A stretch of DNA of 64,000 nt from Manihot esculenta (taxonomy: Eukaryota; Streptophyta; Magnoliopsida; Malpighiales; Euphorbiaceae), in the NCBI RefSeq assembly GCF_001659605.2, contig NC_035161.2, positions 25,715,691 through 25,779,690 on the forward strand, written 5' to 3'. The translations under genes were made by a program, and so were the position numbers. Of the stretch, positions 38,001-50,000 are shown one piece after another; the stretch's first letter is position 1; each line of letters opens with the position of its first letter. The notes beneath the pieces are model-generated. The model was not told the origin of the DNA, did not search any database, and worked only from the letters and a program-made list of their open reading frames with translations.

Positions 38001-41000
38001 TTTTCAATATATTGCAAATTGGCCTTTGAAGATATATAGAACAACCAACACAAGGACAAATTCTTTATATCTTTCCCATTGGCACGGATGATGCAGTTAA
38101 AAAGTTAAATTAATGGACAATTAGTAAAACATTTTCAGAATAAATGATTATCAAGTTCACATACCTCCAGGCATACAAATGCAGATGGCCTACAATGACA
38201 AACAACAGCAGAAAGATAAAGATACTGCTTGCAAATAATGCATGTTGGATCCTGAAACAGGAATCATAATAAGCATACCATATTGGAAAAGAAAGTCAAA
38301 TCAAAAGACAGAAAATGTGCATCAGTTATGATTATGACATTACCTCTTCAGTACCAACATATTCAGGAAATTTATGATGGGGCATGGGAGATGATTTGAC
38401 AACTCCACTTCTCCAAAGTCTCTCTCTCCTGTTTTTCTCCCTAGAATATATCCTCAGCAATTCTTTCTTCAAATAAGGTGATACTTGGCTATCAGAATTG
38501 CCCTGTGCAGTAAACAAACAGTTTTCTAACGTTATTCACACAAATGACTGCAGAATTTCAACACAGAGCAAGCAATCATCTGAAGTAGTCAGCAATGACG
38601 GTTATTATTGGTGAAGATTAACATAAGCATATCATACACAGTAACTCTCCTCAAGCATACTGTCTCCAAATTGAAGTTAACTGTTAAAGAAGAGCTACAC
38701 TTAGATGAGCCAAAAAAAAAAGAGAGAGAGAAAGTAGAAGACTAGAGTATATCTATGTTGAGGAAGCAACAGCAAGGAAAGGGATTGGTTTTCAGTTCAT
38801 TCTAACTTTTTGGTCAAAAACCATTGTTGTTAAAGCTGGACCGGCCGGTTGAACTGGATTACCAGGAAAGCGAACCTTGGTCTGGTTTGGTTCATATAAC
38901 ATTTAAGAGAACCAGTGTGAACCAGCCAGGTAAGCATCGAACCGTCAACAATGCCAGTTTGAATCTGGTTTTACAAATCGAACCACTGACCTTTAACCCA
39001 AAAAAAAAACCTATTGTTGCGCAACACCAAGATCCAAATCCTAATACTATCCAAGAGATTTTATAAGTTTTGCCATATGAACAACCTGCACACCTTGCTA
39101 TATTAGTTGGTCCCTCAGTTTTGAAAAATACATTAAAGCATCGTTGACGTTTTAAAAAGTCTACTAATTAATTCATCCTTGATTTTAACGGTTAAGTACT
39201 GCAAAAGAAATCTAAAATACCCTTAATACAGAGGGACTAATTAGTAGACTTCTTAAAAAATTGAAAAACCAACTAATAAGTTTTTTCAAACTACAGGGAC
39301 TAAATAGTAAGATACTTAATAGTAAAAACTAACAAGAAGAACTAACTATTAGATTTTTTAAAACATCAGAGATATTTTAATATATTTTTCAAAACTGAGG
39401 GACTAAGTAGTAAGTTTCTCCATACCATAGGAACTAAGTAGTAAAATTTCTTTTAATAATTAATAGTATGAATAATTTATTTTGTTAGTGAAATTAAATG
39501 ATTACATGTTTTTTATTTTATTATCTTTTACAAAGTAAAAGTACACATAAATTTTTGCATTTATTGTGTTACATAGTTTCAATATATTAATATTTATTTT
39601 CCAATTTTTACTATAAAAATTTTAATTTAAAGTATTTCTCAATTACAAATGATTGAATTTTATTATTAAAATTTTTAAATCTTTTTAAAAATATTTTACA
39701 TATTACAGTTCAATTTAAATTTTGTATTAGCTATGTCTATGATATATAACACATTAATTATAATAAAAACATTATTAATAATGTTAAAATATCTATTTAA
39801 TAAAATAACGAACCCCAATTCAACCTCAATTGAACCTTAAACCCTTCACTCTCTGCTCTCACCTATTCAATGACCGGGCCCAGTTTCAAAACATTGTCAA
39901 AAGCTGAAGAAAAACCAAACTAACAGAAATTTCAAAGCTAGGCCACTGTGGTCCAAGTTCTTTCCATAAATAAGAGGACTTTTTCCTCTCTTCCATCCTT
40001 TCCCTGCGTGTCTGCCCTCATCTTTTGATTGCTTCTTCTTATTCTTTGTTGTCTTCTTTCGCCATCAAAGGCCATAATTGTCGCCATCAATGGCCTTACA
40101 AAGGTTATGTTCTCACCAACACCATTGATGGCCAGTGGCCACTTCTCTTCACCATTGTTTTCCTATTATATAAATACCTCTTCTGTTTTGAAAAAGTGAG
40201 AAGAGTTTTCTTAACTCTCATCCTCACTGTCACCACCTAACGTCTCAAGTTCTCTCAACCCAATCCTATCCCTTGCCCCTTCACTTGGGGGTGAGCATTT
40301 GGTCGGTGCAGTTTGAAAAACCAAAAAACTAAAATTGCTAAAATTTAAGACCGAACCAAACCGATTTTTAACGGTTCAGTTCAGTTCGGTTTAAAGAAAA
40401 CCAAAATTTCTATCCTAACAAATTCCAAATTGCTTAATCTCCAATTTGTTCAAAGAAAACCGAACCGATTTTTAACGGTTGTTTTCAATAATATTTATCA
40501 ATTATCAAATTAAACAAAAATCAATCTGGGAACATTAATATCAATCTGTTCCCGATTGCAACAACAATTTTCAATTTTACCTAATCTTTGCAACTAAATT
40601 TTAAAATAAGCATTAAAAATTAAAAAAAATATATATATACAACTTCAAATCAATATTGTTATTATTGCAATCCCTTCCTATTAACAGTTTTCTCATTTCA
40701 ATCGAAACATTCTCAAAAATTTTTTAAAAAAATTGTGCATATTAATCAAAGAAAAAAAGCATAAACCCATTACCCACAGCATGTTTTAACAATCAATAAA
40801 CAGAAAATTAACTCTAAGAAATTAAAAAATAAAAGGAAAACAAAGCATTAACCCCAAATGTATGGAGAAGAATAATCATTTCATAAGTTCACACCATTCG
40901 ACCCAAACAAGAGGAAGGCTATGAATGCCTTGATGTGCCTTCCAGAAGTGTTGCGCCATTGAGCAGAAGATGGATCAAGAGGGATTGAGACAAAATGAAG

Positions 41001-44000
41001 GTTGGTGCACATTGAAGAAGAAGACGATGGCGAAGACGATGAAAAAGGGAGAAACAAAATCAAGAAGAAAAAGAAGACTAGAATTGATAGAGGGTGTCGA
41101 AGACTTGTCTAGAATGAGAAGAGAGGGGGAGAGAGGCATGGGGAAAATGGGAGCAGCTAGAAAAGTTAGGGTTAAAACTTAAGATTTATATATATATATA
41201 CAACCGGTTCGATTTTTTCTTGTTGATTTCGGTTAATTAACCGAGCCAAACCAAAAACCAAAATAAAAAGAAGTAATGGGTATCGCAAGACCTTAACATT
41301 TTGGTATCAGAGCCGGGAGTTATGGCTAAATCAATCCAGCAACAGCTTGATCGGCTCCTTACCTTGTGCCTTGAAGAGGAGTCTACCAACAAGGCTCATC
41401 GCGATGACATGAACACCAAGTTTGAAACTCTTAGCCGTGATTCTGCTAATTCTACCCAAGAGGGCAGCAATCACACTCATGCTCTCAAGGCCAAAGGAGT
41501 AATGGGGTTGGGTTCGAACACTGCTGGTAGTAGCACCACTATACCAAAATTTACCAAGCTTGATTTCCCACGGTTTAATGGCCAAGACGACCAATTGGGA
41601 TGGTTAAGCCGCTGTGAATATTTTTTACGACATCAACAAACATGCGATGAGGAAAAAGTCAGTTTGGCATCTTTTCATCTTGAAGGTATCGTGCAACTAT
41701 GGGTTTTACAATTGACAAATGACATTCCTACTCCTACCTGGGCAGAATTCAAAAGTCAGCAGCCTTGATTCGAACCACCCATTCGTAGTAATAAATTGGT
41801 TGAGCTCACAAAATTAGAAAGATAGGTACTGTGTCTTCCTACCAATTTCAGTTTGAGGTGCTGGTCTCTCGTGTAGGTTCCATAACCCAGGACCAAAAAA
41901 TCCAACTCTTCCTCAGCGGATTGCAGGATTATACAGCAGTGGAGGTTGAGTTACATCAACCAATAGATTTAGCAATCTCCATGAGTATCTCTAGACTTTA
42001 TGAGCAGAAGAGTGGGGTTCAGCGTTCCATTGGTAATTCAACAGCTCGACCTCCTTCACAGGCAAACTCTCGAATGATCAAACATTTGACTCGTGAGGAG
42101 ATGGCGGACCGGCACAGTAAAGGCCTTTGTTTTAATTATGAGGAGCCCTTCAATCAAGGACATCAATGCAAGAAATTATTCCGGATTGAATTAACAGACA
42201 ATGATGGTCAAGAAAGTGATTCTACTGAGATCAATTTCCTAAAATTTCACTCAACGCTATCAGCGGTGATAGCAATGCTCAACCATGCGACTGGAAGGAG
42301 ACTGGAATGGTAAACAAGTCCTTGTTTTAATTGATTCAAGAAGTACTCATAGTTTTGTTGTTGCACACATGGTCACACAGGTTCAAGCATCCAGGGATAA
42401 AAAAGATGGGTTAAGTGTTAAAGTTGCCAATGGGGAGCAAATGTGCAGCTCACGAATTTTTCGGGGAGTCTCATTAAAAATGGAGCCCAATCCCATCACA
42501 GCTGATCTGTATGTGCTTCCATTAAGTTGAATTGATGTGTTATTAGGTGTTAATTGGCTTCGTACTTTAGGCCCAATTCTTTGGGATTTTTGTCGCATGC
42601 AAATGTCTTTCACTCAGCATGAGTAGAAAATCGAATTACATGGGCTTCAAAACCCTACCCTTTCGATCACGACACACAACTGCAACACCTATTGCTCGAC
42701 TTTTCAAACTTATTTTCTGAACCTACAGAATTACCACCACAACGACCTTGTGATCATTGCATTTTCCTTGAACCTGAAACAGGACCCATCGTGGTTTGAC
42801 CCTATCAATATCCTCACTCCCATAAGGATGAGATAGAATGACAGTGTGCGTTAATGTTGAAATAGGAAATTATTCGACCCAACCACTATCCCTTCTCTTC
42901 GCCAATAATCTTGGTGCCCAAGTCTGATGGTTCTTGACGGCTATGTGTGGATTACAGGGAATTGAATGCCAAGACCACCAAAGATAAATTTCTCATTCCG
43001 ATTATTGATGAATTGTTGAAGGAATTGGGCAATACTAAATATTTCACCAAGTTGGATTTGTGCTCCGGCTATCACTAAATGCACATGTTCTCTTCTTATA
43101 TCGAAAAAACTACTTTCCGCACTCACCATGGACATTTTGAATTTCTAGTGATACCTTTCGGCCTCACCAATGCCCCCATCAACCTCTTGATCACCGATGA
43201 ATGAGATATTTCGAGACCACTTATGAAAATTTGTTTTAGTGTATTTTGACGATATTCTTGTTTAACGCAGAACTTGGATGGAGCATTTGCATCATATGCG
43301 ACTTGTTTTTCAAATCCTTGCTTCTAACAAGCTGTTTCTCAAGAAATCCAAATGTTGTTTGGTCAAATTCCAAATTGCTTGTCTGGGATACATCATCACA
43401 CAAGACGGAGTGCATGCAGATGAGTCAAAAATTTTGGGTGTTCTTGAATGGCCTTGTCCAACCACAGTTCACATTCGCGGGCTACGGGGTTCTTTGGTCT
43501 TTCTGACTATTGTTGTAAGTTTGTTCAAAACTATAGTATTATTGCAGCATTACTCACTAACATGTTGCGCAAGAACTCCTTCCAATGGATAGATCGTGCA
43601 GGCCTTTAACCAATTCAAGAAAGTGATGACTACTACAACATTATTGTCTCCTTTTGACTTTGAACAAGTATTTACTATGGAATGTGATGCTTGTGATTCT
43701 GGCATTGGAGCTGTCTTTTTATAAGTTAATAGGTCCATGGCTTATTTTGGCCGAATGATGGTAGCAAAACATTGTAACCTTCCAGCCTATGAGAAAGAAT
43801 TAATTGGGTTGGTAAAGGCAATTAAACACTGGTGATCTTACCTATGCGGTCGCAATTTCATTGTTCACACTGACCACTACATACTCAAATTTCTTTTGGA
43901 ATAAAAGGTACTTTCTCCCTCTCAACAACACTGGTCTAATAAACTCTTGGCATATTCTTTTGTTGTAGAATACAAGGTTGGTTGTCTCAACACTGTGGCT

Positions 44001-47000
44001 GATGCCCTTTCAAGAAGAGATGTGGATAACTCCATCCTTGTGGCCATCTCCATGCCTCACTTAAGTATTTTTTATGAAATTCGGTGCGAGTCATCTCAAC
44101 ATTGTGGTTAATGCCCTTTCAAGAAGAGATATGGATAACTCCATCCTCATGACCATCTCCACGCCTCACTTAAGTATTTTTTATGAAATTCGGCATGAGC
44201 AGCAAAATTCTCCTACCATTCAACATCTCATCTCTCAAGTTCTTGATGGCCCCACCGACTTGGGATTATAAGCAAGGCCTACTCTTCTACAAGACCAGAA
44301 TTTTTTTGCCAAAAAATTCTACTTCCATTCAAGCAGTCCTGCAGCGCTCCATAATCAAGGTCATGAAGGTAATAAAAAAAACTTTATTACGTGTCACCAG
44401 AGAATTCCTTTTCTCTTTCGACTCAAATATAGGCTAACATCTCTTTGGATTTTGTCGAAGGGCTTCCTACTTCCATAGGGAAAAATGTTATATTAGTTGT
44501 GGTGGACCGCTTCTCTAAATTTGCTCACTTCCTGCCCTTATCACACCCATATACCGCCGTAAGTATAGCTCGTTTGTTCTTTAATCACATATTCAAATTA
44601 CATGGCCTGCCTGAAACCATTGTCAGTGACTGAGATGTTACTTTCACTAGTTCTTTTTGGACTAAACTTTTCTATTTAAGTGGAACAAATTATCTTTTAG
44701 TTCAGCGTACCACCCTTAATTTGATGGCCAAACTGAAGTGGTCAACCGGACTATGGAGATGTACCTCTGTTGTTTCACTAATGAGCATCCGACTAAATGG
44801 TTGGATTAGTTATCACAGGCTGAATACTGTTAAAATACCACTTATCACTCTGCCTTACATGCTACACATTTCGAAGTGGTTTATGGCTGCTCGCCACCTC
44901 GTTTACTTTCTTATACTCCTAGTAGTTCTAAGTGACGTTGTTGACCAAGCCCTTCAAAAATCAAGATGACATTCTCAGTTCCATACGGGCCAATTTATTG
45001 AAGGCACAACAGAAAATGAAAGCTTCCTATGATAAACATCATAACGAACTTGCATTCCAAGTTAGTGACAAGGTTTTACTTTGTCTTCAACCGAGTCGCC
45101 AAGCCTCCCTTTCCAATAGGCGCCACCAGAAATTGTTGGCCAGATTTTATGGACCTTTTACGATCTTAAGGCGAATTGGCAATTTGGCATATGAATTGAA
45201 TTTGCCCGCAACTTCCAAACTACAACCCATTTTTCATGTCTCCCTTCTTGAGCCATATCACGAAGGACACAATTCTGCTAATCCTCATCTACCACCTGCT
45301 CCACATGCATTGGTTCACCACCCATTGGCTATTCTTGATACCCATACTCGTGCTAGCAAACAAGAGCTTTGGGTTCATTGACAACACTCTTGGTTCATTG
45401 GCAACACTCGTCTCCAGCGAACGCTTCTTGGGAACCCATGAACCAATTCAAGCTTCAATTTCCTTACTTTGCACTTAGGGACAAGTGCATTTCGAAGAGC
45501 GGGAGTACTGTTAGCAAGCCCTTGCAGCAGTACCAACGATTCAGTCATGGTAAAAAGAAGCAACATCAAGCACCAAGTCAAGATAGTTTTTCTTAGTGGA
45601 TATTGTAGTGCTTTAGTGGATTCCTTAATTATCGTTGTCATGTTTTAGTGGGTTCAGTTTATGCTTTACATTCAGTTTTTCAAATATTTCCATTCCTAAG
45701 TTATAGGAGGGTTATCCTCCATGATTTCCCTATTTCCTTGTTTGTAGGAGATGGTTACATCTCCATTTGTATTTAAAGACAGCAAGTTAAAATAAGAGGC
45801 ATCCAAAAATTTCCAAAAGTCTTTGAGCACTCAACTCAAGAGGTCCAGATTCTCCCTAACGAATCTGATTAGAATTTCACCATAGGTCGCAAGAAGAAAA
45901 CACCTTTTCATTCTTCCCTTCCACCTGATTCCTCAACACACAGACCCATAACTAGATCCATTTGGCAGGACCTTAATAGTGACTTCATGCTTGGGTATTT
46001 GTAATTGTTATTTACTCTTTAAAAAAAGAATACAGAATAATGCTTAATCTATTTGAGTTGGGTTGAGATTAAGAATTTATTATTGAGATTGGAAAGGATT
46101 GATAATTTTGGTTTTAATTGAATAACCAATATTTATTGGTCTGGGTCTGGTTAGGTTTGGTTATTCCTGTAATATTGATTTGGTCATTTAGAATTAGAGG
46201 CTATTTGGTTTTTTCCAATTCAGCTTTTTTCAAACTCAGTTCAGTTTGGAACTAAACCTACCAAATGCTCTCCCGTACCAGGACTTGAAGCAAATAATTT
46301 AAAGTGAAAACACTCTTTTCTTATGCTGAACATGGGGCTAAGAACATTTGGACATTTTGGAGTCTTTTACATTGCATTTTCTACAGTCTATCTATGACCA
46401 AGTATAGAATGCCGTTTATTGACATTTGATTGTTTGGCTCAGAAAATCAATTGTCAAGGTTAAAAAAAAAATGCTACTTAAACTTTTTTTTGTCGAATGC
46501 TACTTAAACTTTGCCATTAGGATTTCAGCATAATGCAGTTTCCAATTAGTTACTACCCAGCCAAAAAATAACCTTTGAGGTTTCTGACCACTCAGCCGGG
46601 ATCGCTTTCATTATTGTTGTTGTTGTTATCTTTCATTTAGTGGGTCCCATCAATTGAAACACAGACACCATATTCATCATGATGTGCCAGTCAAGAGTAT
46701 GTAGAAATGTGGAGATAACTTACAAACTTAGCTACCACACAAAGAAGCTCTTCATGAGATAGAACAGCAGTTTTATGATACATCTGATATCTATCTGCTC
46801 CAAACCCACCATGAGGTAGCCAGTCTGCAGGAGCAAAATTGACAGCTTCTGCACAATTCAAACCTGAAAAAGACGGAACAACAAAAGTGTCTGCTACTAG
46901 TCAGTATATTATCACATAAAACTGTAACCGAGTCCTTAGAACTATTATCTTCAAACTAATTATTGCATTACCAAAATTGAATCCTCCATGATAAGACTTG

Positions 47001-50000
47001 GGGAAGGTGATGACGAAATTTCCAGGCTCCTGGGAAAAAGCAAGAAGAAAAAGACTGATAATAGAAAGATTTGAATTTAGAGACAAAGGTCTAACCACCT
47101 CTAAAAAATAGGCTCCTTCAGGAAGACATTATACAGCAAGTTTATAGATAATTGAAAAGGTGGAAGAGATTTAGTTGAGCAGTTTGAACTCAACAGTACA
47201 CTCCTCATAGACACACCATTTTCTTTGCTATTTAAGTACTCTAGCATACAAACTAAAATAAAGCAATACCAAACCTGCAGTACACTATAGACTGGAACTC
47301 CATTTCCTTGCAAGACAGATGGGTTCAACATTGTGACAAGCTGAAAGAGTAGGTCTGGTTGTGCATCAAAAAGATCAGGAAGGCTATTCCGCATCACCTG
47401 CAGAAAATATGATAATCTCAACTGTCTAGAGAACAATTATCATACTAAAAGAAACAGAATTCAGGAAAACAAGTAAATTTTCTCTGTAACTAACCAAAAA
47501 AGATACCACTGAAGAAGACAGAAAAAGATACCATATCTCAAATGCAAAACAATTACCTTCTCAAAAGAATTGGCTTCATTACCAGGTACACTGTACCAAC
47601 ATTTTGGCTCTCCCCTGAGAACATAGAGAAGTAATGGCATCAACTGCCATATAAACAACAATGCCTTGTATGCACCATAAAGAATGAAAAAGAAACTCAT
47701 CAATCCTAACTACAAAACCATATAAGCAGGGGAAAACATTTATTACAAACTGCAGAACAATAATTGTTTACTCAAAGTGTTAAATAAGATGAGGCTGATG
47801 TGAAGCTAATGCTAACATCTCAAGGACCAATATTTGACGGTTGAAAAACAAATTTCTGAACCTTAAGAACAAATTCAGCCCAACAATTGTAAATTGATAC
47901 AAAAAAAGGGCACTAATCAGAAGGTTAAAAAAAATGGATATCAAGTCCCCATATCCCAAAAAAAAGCAACTGCTTGATCCCTGCTTGATTGAGTTGCCAC
48001 TCTCTCATACCAAACTATCTTGAATTACCTTCAGTGGACAATAATTGATCAAAGTTAAAAGAAGCAGATTCAAACTAGATATTAACCTAATCGTTAGCTT
48101 CTAGATATAAGCCCAAACACCTAAAATATCCTTAACAAAACATGAAGCCAAAATAAAGAGGGAAAAAAAACTGTGTCCTGGTCATTGCACTATTTGAGAT
48201 TTATTAAACTATACAAACTATGTGGCCTTTGCACACAAGGGAAATAGATTCTCCAGCCAAAAAATGAATAAGGAGATGATTGCTTCTTTTGCTTTCACAT
48301 TTTTTGGCAGCATGGATGCTACTGAACTTTTCTTTTTTGCCCCAAAAAACATACAATTAAAAGAGTCATGACCATGCAAGAAGGCAGGACATCCTTAACA
48401 TATACACAATCATATTTTTGGCAATATTCCAACATCTTTCATTTGCAATTGCAATTGATTGGCAAGTTGGCGTAACAGCCATCCTGTTCCTGCATAGTCA
48501 ATTACACTATTTCTTGGCTTATTTTCGGTTCCAAAAATTCCCACTTTTCCAATAAGAAACAACAATGTATTATTGAGGAAAATTTCCTCAGTTGCCAATA
48601 TTTGTATGTTGAACTTCTCCTTCAATTTCATTATTTAAAAATTATTAGGATTAGTATTTTCACCTTTTAGTGCAAATTCATTGCCCTTACAACTCCAGTA
48701 ATCAACAAATCCTTCAGTTTATCATTTTTCATGTCATAGTCAAAGAAATATACACCTTTTGTTAAAAAAAATAGAGAGTAAAGTAGATAAATGATAATGA
48801 CACATACCAGTGTAGATAATTCATAGAGTAAAAACAGTGATCTTCAAAATGCCAGCAAAAAGATGAGAATAACATGCCAACATAGAGCCAGGGCACCATA
48901 ACACCAGTTATATTATGATGCACAGCTTGAAGCATAGACCCTTTCAACTTGGGCAAGTTATTGAGATTCCACGGGCTACCACAATATTTATCCCATACCT
49001 TAGCCTCAACAGATTCAGGTCTCTGATCCTTTATGCGTGGAAATCCACTCCCATAAATTGAAGTATCCAAATCACTACCATACATAACTTCAACCTCACC
49101 TGCTGACCCCTCCACAATTTCCCAAAACTTTTTCTCCATTTGCACTCGTGAAGCAAGTCCTGATCCAAACCATTTCCTCTTGGCCCGTTCAGCGACGCGC
49201 CTAAAAGCTTCCACAGTATAGTGTTTTCCAGGCACAAAACCAAAGCTATCCTTATCTGAGTTCAAGCACTCAAAGCAATACCAATTCCCAGGCGGGATTT
49301 GCTTTAATGGAGGCGAAAGACAGTATATGTGCCATCCCTTATTACATCTATCGCACAAAAGCATCACTTCACCATGCAAACCGCTCTTGCATTGCTCACA
49401 CATTTGATCTAGCTCTTCATCCTCCCCCTTCTCAACCTTATTAGAAACCTTAAATTTCTCACCATCAACATTCTTTCTTCTCCTTTTTGAGCCATATGTC
49501 TCAACTTTATCTTCACACTTCTTATCCTCTTGCACTCCCCTTTTGCAACCCTTAGTAACTTCCTTATTCAGCCGGTTATAATACTTCTCATAATCATACA
49601 GATGCTCAAAATACAATTGGCACAAAACATGCTTTGCACATTCTGAAATCTTCTTTCCTGAAGTCACAAACTTGGAAACCTCTCGCCATTTCTTCTCTTT
49701 CACAACCTTATCATACCCACCAAACCTCTTAACAGCATTAAACAATTTACATAAATCCAACTCTTCCCCTTCAAAAATCACCCTCTTCCTCAACTTCTTA
49801 CCACAATGGTGTTCCAGAAACCTCTTGTATTCCAACTCAAAAGTTTTTGAATCGCACGAAGCAGGCCTAGCCTGCAACTGATGAATAGCCTGTGTTTTTG
49901 TGGGAAAGCTAAAATTATCCAAATTCAATGCAAATGGTGGTGACCAGCTCTTCGGTGGGACAATCTTACATATCCCATATTTCTCAGCCTCTTCTCTGAT

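Larger units (their letters stand above)
41290..45978 (+). mobile_element. Ty3/Gypsy chromovirus in intron 5, 5' LTR truncated
   Basis: A primer site TGGTATCAGAGCC lies at 41302-41314 and the gag ATG at 41322. The 3' LTR probably begins TGTTAGCAAGCCC at 45509 and ends near GGACCTTAATA at 45978. Upstream of the primer site only a few bases (AGACCTTAACA) resemble the LTR end, so the 5' LTR is almost wholly missing. It lies antisense to the host gene. No target duplication was found. Confidence 0.75.

Noticed and set aside
39090..39455. Regularly spaced GGGACTAANTAGTAA words as a possible CRISPR-like array
   Set aside because: Units are degenerate, in plant DNA, and explained by inverted arms of a MITE.
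40970..41182. Lys/Arg-rich 70-codon frame
   Set aside because: Purine-rich low-complexity sequence within a repeat element; no conserved motif.
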